Source: Micromonospora sp. CB01531 (lineage in GTDB: Bacteria; Actinomycetota; Actinomycetes; Mycobacteriales; Micromonosporaceae). From it: DNA of 64,000 bases. The notes under the pieces were generated by a model, which was not told where the DNA came from, did no database searches, and saw only the letters and a program-made list of their open reading frames with translations. Of the stretch, positions 46,732-55,614 are shown piece by piece (the first letter of the stretch is position 1; the number at the start of each line of letters is the position of its first letter). The stretch is taken from the NCBI RefSeq assembly GCF_001905095.1, contig NZ_LWLS01000116.1, positions 97,100 through 161,099 of the forward strand, in the 5' to 3' direction. The position numbers and the translations under genes are program-made.

Positions 46732-47268
46732 ATGGCAGCGACACTGCAGGGCAAGCGGATCGCGTTCCTGGCCGCCGACGGCGTGGAGGAGGTCGAGTAC
46801 ACGAAGCCCCGCGAGGCGGTGGAGCAGGCCGGCGCGCGGGTCGAACTCGTCTCGGTGCGCCCCGGCTCGATCCAGTCGTTCAACCATCTGGACCAGAGCC
46901 GGACGTACGAGGTGGATGTGACGACGAAGGAGGCGGACGCCGGGGCGTACGACGCGCTGGTGCTGCCCGGCGGCGTGGCCAACCCGGACTTCCTGCGGAC
47001 CGATCCGGACGCGGTCCGGTTCGTGAGGTCGTTCTTCGGCGCCGGCAAGCCGGTCGGGGTGATCTGCCACGGCCCGTGGACGCTGGTCGAGGCGGACGTG
47101 GTGCGTGGCCGCCGGATCACCTCGTGGCCGAGCCTGCGCACCGACCTCACCAACGCCGGCGCGGCCTGGGTCGACGAGGCGGTCGTCACCGACCACGGCC
47201 TGGTCAGCAGCCGCAAGCCGGACGACCTCCCGGCCTTCTGCGCCAAGATCGTCGAGATGTTCGCCTGA
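46732..47268 (+). CDS. PfpI/DJ-1-family class I amidotransferase-like protein
   Basis: The protein has 178 residues. IAFLAADGVEEVEYTKPREA, YDALVLPGGVANPDFLRTDP and VGVICHGPWTLVEADVV (nucleophile Cys in ICHGPW) are the PfpI/YhbO signature, with Glu in GVEEVEY as partner. These are deglycase- or chaperone-like stress proteins; the peptidase label is historical. ATG after a GGAGAGGAG site. Followed by a palindromic repeat. Confidence 0.88.
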   Translation: MAATLQGKRIAFLAADGVEEVEYTKPREAVEQAGARVELVSVRPGSIQSFNHLDQSRTYEVDVTTKEADAGAYDALVLPGGVANPDFLRTDPDAVRFVRSFFGAGKPVGVICHGPWTLVEADVVRGRRITSWPSLRTDLTNAGAAWVDEAVVTDHGLVSSRKPDDLPAFCAKIVEMFA

Positions 47269-47283
47269 CCGCCCGCCCTCGTT

Positions 47284-47338
47284 GATCATGAGGTTGGCGG
47301 CGGTCGAGGAGATCGACATCGCCGCCAACCTCATGATC
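47284..47338. repeat. Palindromic intergenic repeat, copy A
   Basis: Perfect 18-bp arms GATCATGAGGTTGGCGGC (47284-47301) and its complement (47321-47338) with a 19-nt loop. It lies between a stop and the MFS gene. It resembles repeat B at 49071, which shares the GTTGATCA...GAG or GAGGTTGGCG pattern. Confidence 0.8.
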
Positions 47339-47385
47339 GGCCCGTCTCGGGGGCATGTTCTGCGGGACGTGGGAAAGAACGCGGG

Positions 47386-49062
47386 ATGACTGCCCAGGCC
47401 AACGGTCGTCCCGTGCTGCACGCCCGCCAGGTCCGTCTGCTGATGTTCGGTCTGATGACCGGCATGCTGCTGGCGGCGCTCGACCAGACCATCGTCGGTA
47501 CGGCGCTGCCGACCATCGTCGGCCAGTTGGGCGGGATCAACCACTACTCGTGGGTGGTCACCGCCTACCTGCTCGCCTCCACCGCCTCCACCCCGCTGTA
47601 CGGGAAGATGGCCGACCTCAACGGCAGACGCCCGGTCTTCCTCTTCTCGATCGGCACGTTCCTGCTCGGCTCGCTGCTGGCCGGGCTGTCCCAGAACATG
47701 ACCCAGTTGATCGTCACCCGGGGCGTGCAGGGGTTGGGCGCCGGCGGCCTGATGACGCTGGCGTTCACCATCATCTCGGACGTGGTCTCGCCCCGGGAAC
47801 GTGGCCGCTACCAGGGCCTGTTCGGCGCGGTTTTCGGCATCTCCTCGGTGGCCGGGCCGCTGGTCGGTGGCTACTTCGCGGAGACCAACTGGCGCTGGAT
47901 CTTCTACATCAATGTGCCGCTGGCGATCCTGGCCATCGTGGTCTGCTACCACGTGATGCGGCTGATTCCGTTCGAGCGGCGGGAGCACGCCATCGACTGG
48001 CTCGGGGCGGCGTTGCTGGTCGCCGGGGTGAGCAGCCTGCTGCTGGCGCTGAGCTGGGGCGGTAGTCAGTACGCCTGGGGCTCCGGTGTGATCATCGGGC
48101 TGTTCGCGGCTGGTGCGGTGCTGGGCACCCTCTTCGTGCTCCAGGAGGCCCGGGTACGCGAGCCGATCCTGCCGCTGCGGCTGTTCCGTACCCGAACGTT
48201 CACGCTGGCCAATGCGGCGGGCTTCGTGCTCGGTCTGGTGATGTTCGGGTCGATCATCTTCATCCCGCTCTACCTCCAGATCGTCAAGGGTGCCTCGCCG
48301 ACCCGCAGCGGTCTGTTGATGCTGCCGATGATGGCCGGCATCATCGTCACCTCGGTGCTCACCGGCCGGGCGATGAGCCGGATCGGCCGCTACAAGTGGT
48401 TCCCGGTGGCCGGCAGCGCGGTGCTGCTCGCCGGCATGCTGCTGTTCACCCGGCTCCAGGTGAACAGCTCGCTCTGGGCGGCCTTCGGCTACATGGTGGT
48501 GATCGGCGTCGGGCTGGGCCTGTGCATGCAGTCGCTGATCCTGGCCGTGCAGAACGCGGTGCATCCGCGGGACCTGGGCGCCGGCACCTCCTCGGCGACC
48601 TTCTTCCGCTCCCTGGGCGGCTCGTTCGGCGTCGCCATCCTCGGCGCGGTGCTCTCGTCGCAGCTCACCCACCAGCTCGGCGACCGGCTGCCGCCCGCCA
48701 TCGCGCAGCTGCCGCCCGCTGAACGGGCCATCGTGGCGGCCCGGGGCGGGGCGCACATCTCGATCAACGAACCGGGGACCATCCTCGCCCTGCCCGCACC
48801 GGTCCGGGCCGCGATCCAGGCCGCCTTCGTCGAGTCGCTGCATCTGGTCTTCCTGACCGCCGGACTGATCGCCATCATCGCGGTGCTGGTCACCCTGGCC
48901 CTGCCGAACCACCAGCTGCGCGGCACCGGCCCGCAGGGTGCCACGGGCGGCGCGGATCCGCTCGGCGGCAAGGCCGCCGCCCCCGGCGGCAAGCCGCTGA
49001 CCAAGGAGTCGAAGGACGAAGCCGCCGCCGAAATGGAAGCCAAGTCCCAGACGATGCTCTGA
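47386..49062 (+). CDS. DHA2-family MFS drug exporter (EmrB/QacA type)
   Basis: The protein has 558 residues and about fourteen hydrophobic helices, as for DHA2 exporters. MTGMLLAALDQTIVGTALPT is the DHA2 motif D1, and LYGKMADLNGRRP is MFS motif A. GAVFGISSVAGPLVGGYFAE and WRWIFYINVPLAIL are standard for the family. The C-terminal tail is charged (KESKDEAAAEMEAKSQ). Exports drugs or metabolites using the proton gradient; substrate not predictable. ATG at 47386; a repeat lies in its leader. Confidence 0.92.
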   Translation: MTAQANGRPVLHARQVRLLMFGLMTGMLLAALDQTIVGTALPTIVGQLGGINHYSWVVTAYLLASTASTPLYGKMADLNGRRPVFLFSIGTFLLGSLLAGLSQNMTQLIVTRGVQGLGAGGLMTLAFTIISDVVSPRERGRYQGLFGAVFGISSVAGPLVGGYFAETNWRWIFYINVPLAILAIVVCYHVMRLIPFERREHAIDWLGAALLVAGVSSLLLALSWGGSQYAWGSGVIIGLFAAGAVLGTLFVLQEARVREPILPLRLFRTRTFTLANAAGFVLGLVMFGSIIFIPLYLQIVKGASPTRSGLLMLPMMAGIIVTSVLTGRAMSRIGRYKWFPVAGSAVLLAGMLLFTRLQVNSSLWAAFGYMVVIGVGLGLCMQSLILAVQNAVHPRDLGAGTSSATFFRSLGGSFGVAILGAVLSSQLTHQLGDRLPPAIAQLPPAERAIVAARGGAHISINEPGTILALPAPVRAAIQAAFVESLHLVFLTAGLIAIIAVLVTLALPNHQLRGTGPQGATGGADPLGGKAAAPGGKPLTKESKDEAAAEMEAKSQTML

Positions 49063-49070
49063 CCGCCGCT

Positions 49071-49130
49071 GTTGATCAAGGAGTTGGCGTCGGCTACCGG
49101 CTTCGGCCCGACGCAACCTCCTTGATCAAC
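49071..49130. repeat. Palindromic intergenic repeat, copy B
   Basis: Arms of about 23 bases (GTTGATCAAGGAGTTGGCGT from 49071, and the complementary CTCCTTGATCAAC end at 49118-49130) with a short loop and 2-3 mismatches. It lies between convergent genes and may act as terminator. The two copies flank the MFS gene. Confidence 0.75.
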
Positions 49131-49147
49131 GTCTGAGGCGTGCGGGG

Positions 49148-49639
49148 CTACTTGAGGATCAGGCGGTTGGTTTGTTCGAAGACGTCCAGGTCGGCGAGGG
49201 TCTCGATGACGCTGGCGGAGAGCGGGGTGGGCAGCTCCTCCGGGTGGAAGAAGCCGGCGTCGTCGGTCTCGTCGGTCACCCGCGCCAGCTCACCGTCCCA
49301 CTCGTCCACCCGAAAAGCCGTAGTGAAGACCTGGTACGTGTGGCCGTACATGTTGGTGTGGGTGCGGTCGGGGCCGGTGTAGAGGGCGAAGGCGCTGACC
49401 CGCAGGGCGCGCAGCCCGGTCTCCTCGCGGACCTCCCGGACCGCGCAGTCGGCGATCGACTCGCCCAGCTCCATGGCGCCGGCCGGCAACGCCCACTGGC
49501 CGTTGTCCGAGCGCTGGATCAGCAGCACCCGGGCGGCGTTGTCCCGGACCACGGCGCGGGCCCCGACGAACATCAGGGTGCGGTCACCGGCCAGGGCGCG
49601 CAGCTGCCCCACGTACGAGTCGGCCCAGGAGATGCTCAC
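49148..49639 (-). CDS. Nudix hydrolase
   Basis: The protein has 163 residues. The Nudix box is GAMELGESIADCAVREVREE followed by TGL (GX5EX7REVxEExG form), preceded by LLIQRSDNGQWALPA. These hydrolases remove nucleoside diphosphates linked to another group, such as damaged nucleotides or ADP-sugars. GTG start; convergent with the MFS gene. Confidence 0.9.
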   Translation of the reverse strand: MSISWADSYVGQLRALAGDRTLMFVGARAVVRDNAARVLLIQRSDNGQWALPAGAMELGESIADCAVREVREETGLRALRVSAFALYTGPDRTHTNMYGHTYQVFTTAFRVDEWDGELARVTDETDDAGFFHPEELPTPLSASVIETLADLDVFEQTNRLILK

Positions 49640-49722
49640 CCGGACAATCTACGCAGTTTCCGCTGCCGGCTCGGCCAATCCGGGGCTTCCGTGGTGTGAC
49701 CGGCGACACTAGTTTGCTACCC

Positions 49723-51372
49723 ATGCGTAGCACGATGATGGATGCCCCCCTCCAGGTCGCCCGGATCCTCGAACACGGCTCCACCGTGCACGGCACGGCG
49801 GAGGTGGTCACCTGGACCGGCGCCGAGCCCCGTCGGATGACGTACGCCGAGGTCGGGCGGACCGCCGCCCGGCTGGCCCACGCGCTGCGCGACGAGTGCG
49901 GGGTGACCGGCGACGAGCGGGTCGCCACGTTCATGTGGAACAACAACGAGCACCTGGCGGCGTACTTCGCCGTGCCGAGCATGGGCGCGGTGCTGCACAC
50001 CCTCAACCTCCGGCTCTTCCCGGACCAGGTCGCCTACATCGCCAACCACGCCGAGGACCGGGTGGTGCTGGTCGACTCGACGCTGATCCCGCTGCTCGCC
50101 CAGGTGATCGGGCAGTTGGCCACGGTGCGGCACGTGGTGGTGGTCGGCGGCGGGGACCCCGCACCGCTGGTGGCGGCGGCCGGCGACCGGATCGCCGTAC
50201 ACCACTGGGACGCCCTGCTGGCCGACCGGCCGGACAGCTACGACTGGCCCGAGGTGGACGAGCGGGACGCGGCGGCGCTCTGCTACACCTCCGGGACCAC
50301 CGGCAACCCCAAGGGGGTCGCCTACTCGCACCGCTCCATCTACCTGCACTCGCTGCAGATCTGCATGCCGGAGGGCTTCGGGCTCGGCCCGACGGACCGG
50401 GAGCTGGCCATCGTGCCGATGTTCCACGCGATGTCCTGGGGCCTGCCGTACGCGGCGTTTCTCTCCGGCGCGTCGCTGATCATGCCGGACCGGTTCCTCC
50501 AGGCCGAGCCGATCGCCGAGATGATCGCCGCCGAGCGCCCCACGCTGGCCGGCGCGGTGCCGACCATCTGGACCGACCTGCTGACCTACCTGGACAGTCA
50601 CGACGTGGACACCTCCTCGCTCAAGGAGGTGATCGTGGGCGGCTCGGCCTGCCCGCCGGCGCTGATGCACGCCTTCCACGACCGGCACGGCATCGAGGTC
50701 ATCCACGCCTGGGGGATGACCGAGATGTCGCCGCTGGGCTCGGTCTCCCGGCCGCCGGCCGGCGCGACCGGCGAGACGGCCTGGCGCTACCGCTACACCC
50801 AGGGCCGGGTCCCGGCCGGGGTCGCCGCGCGGATCGTCGGCCCGCTGGGCGAGCCGCTGCCCGCCGACGGGACCTCGATGGGTGAGCTGGAGGTCCGCGG
50901 GCCGTGGGTGACCGCCCGGTACGTCGGGGACGAGACCCAGGACGAGGAGAAGTTCCGGGACGGCTGGCTGCGGACCGGGGACGTCGGCATGCTCTCGTCG
51001 GACGGTTACATCACCCTCACCGACCGGGCCAAGGACGTGATCAAGTCGGGTGGCGAGTGGATCTCCTCGGTCGAGCTGGAGAACGCCCTGATGGGGCACC
51101 CGGCGGTGCTGGAGGCCTGCGTGGTGGGCGTACCGGACGAGCGGTGGGACGAGCGGCCACTGGCCACCGTGGTGGTTCGGGAGGGCGCCTCGGTCACCGC
51201 CGAGGAGCTGCGGGACTTCCTGGCGAAGTCGGTGGCCCGCTGGCAGTTGCCGGAGCGCTGGGCGTTCATCGACGCGGTCCCGAAGACCAGCGTCGGCAAG
51301 TTCGACAAGAAGGTGGTGCGTTCCCGGTACGCGGAGGGCGGGCTCGAGGTGCGCGAACTGGCCGCGCCGTAA
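49723..51372 (+). CDS. Fatty acyl-CoA synthetase (AMP-forming)
   Basis: The protein has 549 residues. ALCYTSGTTGNPKGVAYSHR is the P-loop (A3), VIHAWGMTEMSPLGSV the A5 region, DGWLRTGDVGMLSSDGYI the A7 motif and DRAKDVIKSGGEWISSVELE the A8 hinge. KTSVGKFDKK holds the catalytic Lys (A10). This is the medium/long-chain fatty-acyl-CoA ligase branch. ATG at 49723 follows a short leader. Ends with a strong terminator at 51436. Confidence 0.92.
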   Translation: MRSTMMDAPLQVARILEHGSTVHGTAEVVTWTGAEPRRMTYAEVGRTAARLAHALRDECGVTGDERVATFMWNNNEHLAAYFAVPSMGAVLHTLNLRLFPDQVAYIANHAEDRVVLVDSTLIPLLAQVIGQLATVRHVVVVGGGDPAPLVAAAGDRIAVHHWDALLADRPDSYDWPEVDERDAAALCYTSGTTGNPKGVAYSHRSIYLHSLQICMPEGFGLGPTDRELAIVPMFHAMSWGLPYAAFLSGASLIMPDRFLQAEPIAEMIAAERPTLAGAVPTIWTDLLTYLDSHDVDTSSLKEVIVGGSACPPALMHAFHDRHGIEVIHAWGMTEMSPLGSVSRPPAGATGETAWRYRYTQGRVPAGVAARIVGPLGEPLPADGTSMGELEVRGPWVTARYVGDETQDEEKFRDGWLRTGDVGMLSSDGYITLTDRAKDVIKSGGEWISSVELENALMGHPAVLEACVVGVPDERWDERPLATVVVREGASVTAEELRDFLAKSVARWQLPERWAFIDAVPKTSVGKFDKKVVRSRYAEGGLEVRELAAP

Positions 51373-51435
51373 CACTTTCCGGCGTAGCGTCGCTGGACGG
51401 GTAGAGACTTCCTCCTCAAGGACATCTCTCCCAGA

Positions 51436-51472
51436 GGGCGGCCCCGGCGTTCGCACCGCGCCGGGGCCGCCC
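51436..51472 (+). terminator. Strong hairpin terminator
   Basis: Perfect 14-bp GC stem (GGGCGGCCCCGGCG / CGCCGGGGCCGCCC) with a 9-nt loop, between the acyl-CoA synthetase and the leftward oxidoreductase. Confidence 0.8.
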
Positions 51473-51556
51473 GTCCATGCGGGGCGACCCGCACGTCCAT
51501 TCTCGCGAAACTTGTTCGCCTCTGTCCCGATGTCAGAGAAATCCGTTTCGCGTTTA

Positions 51557-52570
51557 TTACACCTCGGCCGTGGCGATCAGCACCTTGCCGACCGCACCGT
51601 CCTCCACCGCCTTGTGCGCCGCCTGGGCCGCCGACATCGGGTAGTGGTGCAGCGGCAGTCCGGCCTCCTCGCCCACCCGGATCGCCCCCTGCGCCACCGC
51701 CGCCGTCACGTCGGTCACCGCCTGCGCCTTGGCCGCCTTCGGCGCCGTGTAGATCAGCACGAACTGCCAGCGGGCGTTCGGCACCATCAGCGGCCGGATC
51801 GGCAGCGTCACCTCGGACCCGCCGTCGTCCGCGTAGACGCAGACCGCGCCCCCGGTTCGCAGGATCTGCACGTCCGCCGCCGCGTTGACGGCCGCGGCGA
51901 CCTCGACGATGGTGTGCACCCCGTCGGGCGCGATCTTGCGGACCTCCTCGACCACGTCCTGCTCGCGGTAGTTGATCACGAAGTCGGCCCCGGCCGCCGC
52001 CGCGAGCTGCGCCTTCTCCGGGGTGCTCACCGTGGTGATCACGCAGGCGTCGGCCCAGCGGGCGAGCTGGATGGCCGCGTTGCCGACCGCGCCCGCCCCG
52101 CCCTGCACCAGCACCACATGGTCGCTGAGCGCGCCCGCGTGCAGCTTGTCCGGCATGAACTCGCCGGCGGTGAGGCACCGGTGCGCGGTCAGGAACGGGA
52201 TGCCGAGGCAAGCACCGAGGTCGAAGGAGGCGGAACCGAGGCGTACCGCGTGCCGGACCGGGACCACCGTGTATTCGGTGGCGGTGCCCCAGGGCCGCTG
52301 CCAGGCGGCCTCCCAGAGCCACACCCGGTCACCGATCAGGATCTGGTCGACACCCTGGCCGACCGCCTCGATCACCCCGGCACCGTCCTGCCCGGGGATC
52401 TGCCAGCCGGCCGGGAGCGGCCACTGCCGGCGGGCCTTCCAGTCCGTCGGGTTCACCCCGGCCACGGCCATCCGCACCAGCACCTCGCCGGGGCCCGGCT
52501 CCGGGATCGGGCGCTCAGCCACCTGGAGCACCGAGACGTCGCCGTTGCCTTCGTACACGATCGCCTTCAT
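51557..52570 (-). CDS. Zinc-free quinone oxidoreductase-like MDR protein
   Basis: The protein has 337 residues. MKAIVYEGNGDVSVLQVAER start, VAGVNPTDWKARRQWPLPAG, IPGQDGAGVIEAVGQGVD and VLVQGGAGAVGNAAIQLARW (GxGxxG NADPH site) place it in the quinone-oxidoreductase (QOR) group of MDR proteins. No structural zinc Cys are seen. ATG at 52570. Substrate unknown. Confidence 0.85.
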   Translation of the reverse strand: MKAIVYEGNGDVSVLQVAERPIPEPGPGEVLVRMAVAGVNPTDWKARRQWPLPAGWQIPGQDGAGVIEAVGQGVDQILIGDRVWLWEAAWQRPWGTATEYTVVPVRHAVRLGSASFDLGACLGIPFLTAHRCLTAGEFMPDKLHAGALSDHVVLVQGGAGAVGNAAIQLARWADACVITTVSTPEKAQLAAAAGADFVINYREQDVVEEVRKIAPDGVHTIVEVAAAVNAAADVQILRTGGAVCVYADDGGSEVTLPIRPLMVPNARWQFVLIYTAPKAAKAQAVTDVTAAVAQGAIRVGEEAGLPLHHYPMSAAQAAHKAVEDGAVGKVLIATAEV

Positions 52571-52766
52571 CGCCGTCCCCTCACCGCCGACACGTGCGCC
52601 ACCGGCTGCGCTACCCGGACGCACCCTGATCATTCCGATCGGACGCGCCGGGGAAAACGTACAACGCGGCGGTCGGCGGCAGGAGGGGTGTGATGGGGGA
52701 CATACCGGCACCCGGCCGTGCCGGTGGCCGACGCCAGGACCTCACGTCGCGTCAGGAGCACGTCGT

Positions 52767-53891
52767 TCAGGCGGCCGGCTTGAGCACCACCTTCGAGTAG
52801 CCCTCCTCGCGCCGGTCGAAACGCTGGTACGCCTCCGGCGGCAGTTCCTTGCTCACCACGAAACTGGGCTTCGCCCGCCCCGCCATGATCAGGTTGCATA
52901 GGTACTCGTTGTACGCCTTGACGTTGGCCTGCCCCGTCCCCATCCGTAGGCCCTTCTCGAAGAACTTGCCGACCTTGACCAGCAGTTCGCCGTGGGCCGA
53001 GTGCTCGTCTGGCGCGCCCGGGTCCTCGGCCAGGTAGAGCCCGACCACGCCGATCGCGCCGGTCGGCCGGACCACGTCCACCAGGCTGTTGAGCACCTGC
53101 GCGGGCTGCTCCTCCCCGCTCGCCCCGGTGGCCTGGTAGCCGACGGCGTCGACGCCCGTGTCCGTGCCCACCCCGTCGGTCTGCTCCTTGATCTGCTCGA
53201 CCGGGTCGCCCTTGGTGAAGTCGATCGGGATCGCGCCGATGGACTCGGCCAGCCGCAGCCGGTCCGGCACCCGATCCACCACGAACGCCTCCGCCGCGCC
53301 CATCAGCAGCGCCGAGTACGCGGCCATCAGCCCCACCGGGCCGCCACCCATCACGGTGATGTTCTCGCCAGGCCGCAGCCCGGTCATCGCCACCCCGTGG
53401 TAGCCGGTGGGGAAGATGTCCGCGAGCATGGCGAAGTCGTTCTCATACTCGGTGCCCGGTGGCAGCTTCAGGCAGTTGAAGTCGGCGAACGGCACCCGCA
53501 GGTACTCCGCCTGCCCACCCCGGTACGGGCCCATCGACACGTAGCCGTACGCGCCGCCGGCGAAGCCCGGGTTGACGGTCAGGCAGAAGGCAGTCTTCCC
53601 CTCCCGGCAGTTCCGGCAGAACCCGCACGCCACGTTGAACGGCATGGAGACCCGGTCGCCCTTGCGCAGGCTCACCACGCCCGGCCCGGTCTCGACGATC
53701 ACACCCAGGTTCTCGTGGCCGAAGACGATGCCCGGCTCGGCATTCGTCCGGCCCTCGTACATGTGCAGGTCCGAGCCGCAGATCGCGGTCGTCGTGATCT
53801 TGACGATAACGTCGTTCGGATCCTCGATCCGCGCATCCTCGACCTCGTTCACCGCGACGTCGCGCTGGCCCTGGTACACCACTGCCTTCAC
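52767..53891 (-). CDS. Glutathione-independent formaldehyde dehydrogenase-like, zinc MDR
   Basis: The protein has 374 residues; GTG start. ICGSDLHMYEGRTNAEPG (catalytic zinc Cys), FGHENLGVIVETGPGV and the four-Cys structural zinc segment NVACGFCRNCREGKTAFC are all present. TVMGGGPVGLMAAYSALLMG is the NAD site. The architecture is that of FdhA-type dismutating formaldehyde dehydrogenases. It likely detoxifies aldehydes. Adjacent HAD gene is read in the same direction. Confidence 0.88.
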   Translation of the reverse strand: MKAVVYQGQRDVAVNEVEDARIEDPNDVIVKITTTAICGSDLHMYEGRTNAEPGIVFGHENLGVIVETGPGVVSLRKGDRVSMPFNVACGFCRNCREGKTAFCLTVNPGFAGGAYGYVSMGPYRGGQAEYLRVPFADFNCLKLPPGTEYENDFAMLADIFPTGYHGVAMTGLRPGENITVMGGGPVGLMAAYSALLMGAAEAFVVDRVPDRLRLAESIGAIPIDFTKGDPVEQIKEQTDGVGTDTGVDAVGYQATGASGEEQPAQVLNSLVDVVRPTGAIGVVGLYLAEDPGAPDEHSAHGELLVKVGKFFEKGLRMGTGQANVKAYNEYLCNLIMAGRAKPSFVVSKELPPEAYQRFDRREEGYSKVVLKPAA

Positions 53892-53932
53892 GTCACCGAC
53901 CGTAGGCGGGCCGGGACGGTCGGGGCGGAGGT

Positions 53933-54586
53933 TCAGCCGAGCTGCTCGACCACCTCGGCGGTGAGCGCGTCGATCGAGGGCAGCAGCACCGCCGCCGACG
54001 CCTCGGCGTCCGGGTCCAGCGGGTACGACCCGTGCGGCACCGCCACCACCCGCATCCCGGCGGCGGCCGCGGACCGGACCCCGTTCGAGGAGTCCTCGAT
54101 CGCCACGCACCGCGCGGGATCCACGCCGAGCCGCGCCGCCACGCCCAGCCAGACGTCCGGCGCCGGCTTGCCCCGGGCGGTCTCCTCGGTCGACAGGGTC
54201 GCCCGGAAGGCGTCGGTCAGGCCCGTGGCGGCCAGCGCCGCCGCGATCAGTCGGGTGGGGGAGGAACTGGCCAGCCCCAGCGGCCAGCGCGCGGCCAGCC
54301 GGCGCACCACCGCGTCGGCGTCGTCGATCAGCGGTACCTGTGCCGCGTACCGCCGGGTCATCTCGGCCACCACCTCGGTGGCGACCTGCTCGGCGGTGCG
54401 GTCCACGCCCAGCTCACCGCTGAGGTAGGCGGCCCACTCGCCGGTGCTCATCCCCATCAGCCGGCGCTGGGTGTCCGGCTGCCAGGCGCCGCCGTGCGCG
54501 CCCACGTACGCCCGCCGGACCTCCTCCCAGACCGGCTCGGAGTCCACGATCACGCCGTCCAGGTCGAAGAGCACCGCGTCCACCAT
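53933..54586 (-). CDS. HAD-family sugar phosphatase / beta-phosphoglucomutase-like
   Basis: The protein has 217 residues. AVLFDLDGVIVDSEPVWEEV is the HAD motif I (DxDGV), GLASSSPTRLI is motif II, ARGKPAPDVWLGVAARLGV motif III and CVAIEDSSNGVRSAAAAGMR motif IV. The cap domain (residues 18-80) fits subfamily I. Acts on a phosphosugar or 2-deoxyglucose-6-phosphate-like substrate. ATG at 54586. Confidence 0.9.
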   Translation of the reverse strand: MVDAVLFDLDGVIVDSEPVWEEVRRAYVGAHGGAWQPDTQRRLMGMSTGEWAAYLSGELGVDRTAEQVATEVVAEMTRRYAAQVPLIDDADAVVRRLAARWPLGLASSSPTRLIAAALAATGLTDAFRATLSTEETARGKPAPDVWLGVAARLGVDPARCVAIEDSSNGVRSAAAAGMRVVAVPHGSYPLDPDAEASAAVLLPSIDALTAEVVEQLG

Positions 54587-54617
54587 GAGCCCATCCTGCC
54601 GGACCCCGGCGGGCCGG

Positions 54618-55571
54618 TCAGCGGGCCGGGGCGGTCGCCTCACCGGTGGGGGTGCGCGGGGCGGGCAGGCCGATCGGGCTCTGCCTGGGAATGATCGTGT
54701 GGCACCGGCTCGCGATCGGTTCGAGCAGCTCGCGCAGCCGCGCCGTACGCTCCGTGCCCAGCGCCCGCCACGGGCCGAGCGCGGCCCGGTCGGTGGCCTC
54801 CTCGACCGCCCGGAACGTCGCGGTGCCGTGCTCGGTCGGCGCCCGGTCGGCGGTCAGCCAGCCCTTCTCCACCAGGCGCTCCTCGGCGGCGGCCCACTCC
54901 TCGTCGGTCCAGCCCCGGGCCATCTGGTGGAACTCGCGGGACTGGTCGAGCCGGCACCGCCAGGCCACCACCTCGACCGGATCCAGCCCCGTGGTGACCA
55001 GCGCCGCCACGTGCCCGTCGCCCCGGTGCTCGCGCAGCGTCGTGGCGGCCTGCCAGAGCCGGGCCAGCGGGTATTCCCCCCGGGGCAGCGCGGCGTTGAC
55101 CGCGCCCAGCACCCGGCCCGCCGTCTCGACCCCCCCGGCCGCCTCCTCCAGCAGCTCCGCCGCCTCGACGAGGTGCGACTCGGGCAGCTCGTAGGTGAAC
55201 TCGGCCAGCGCCTGCACGGCACCGGTGAGCCGGGCGCGCAGCGCCTCCTGCGGGGTGGCCAGGCGCCACACCGAGGGGAGCGCCCGGGCCACCATCGACG
55301 GCGCGAAGCTGAAGAAGGCGGCAACCACCACCGGCGCGTCCACCGGCCCGAGCGGGGCGGCCCGGCCGGCGAAGTAACCCCGCCAGTAGCCGCGCAGCCC
55401 GACCGCCTCGTACGCGGCGCGGGCCCGGGGGTGGAAGTAGGTCACCGCGTGGACCGGCTCGAAGTGGGTCCACATCAGCCGGGCCAGCCCCGGGTCGTCC
55501 AGCGCCGCCACGTGCACCTCCGCGTCGGTGGGCAGGTCGCCGCGGGCGGGTGGACCGCCCACGGTGACCAC
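54618..55571 (-). CDS. SCO6745-family protein
   Basis: The protein has 317 residues. FEPVHAVTYFHPRARAAYEA, GLRGYWRGYFAGRAAPLGPV and FFSFAPSMVARALP are the signature of the SCO6745/SalK-like actinobacterial family, with EEWAAAEERLVEKGWLTADR as a winged-helix-like C-terminal part. Probable heme- or flavin-independent enzyme or regulator; function not established. GTG start; short Pro/Ala-rich tail. Confidence 0.82.
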   Translation of the reverse strand: MVTVGGPPARGDLPTDAEVHVAALDDPGLARLMWTHFEPVHAVTYFHPRARAAYEAVGLRGYWRGYFAGRAAPLGPVDAPVVVAAFFSFAPSMVARALPSVWRLATPQEALRARLTGAVQALAEFTYELPESHLVEAAELLEEAAGGVETAGRVLGAVNAALPRGEYPLARLWQAATTLREHRGDGHVAALVTTGLDPVEVVAWRCRLDQSREFHQMARGWTDEEWAAAEERLVEKGWLTADRAPTEHGTATFRAVEEATDRAALGPWRALGTERTARLRELLEPIASRCHTIIPRQSPIGLPAPRTPTGEATAPAR

Positions 55572-55614
55572 GAACCTACTGCCGCTGGGTGACGGGAAGG
55601 AAGCCTGCTGTGAC

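Noticed and set aside
46204..49116. Very long antisense frames in the 44-49 kb region (hundreds of residues)
   Set aside because: They are shadows of hldE and the MFS gene in high-GC DNA, rich in Arg/Gly/His with no domain.
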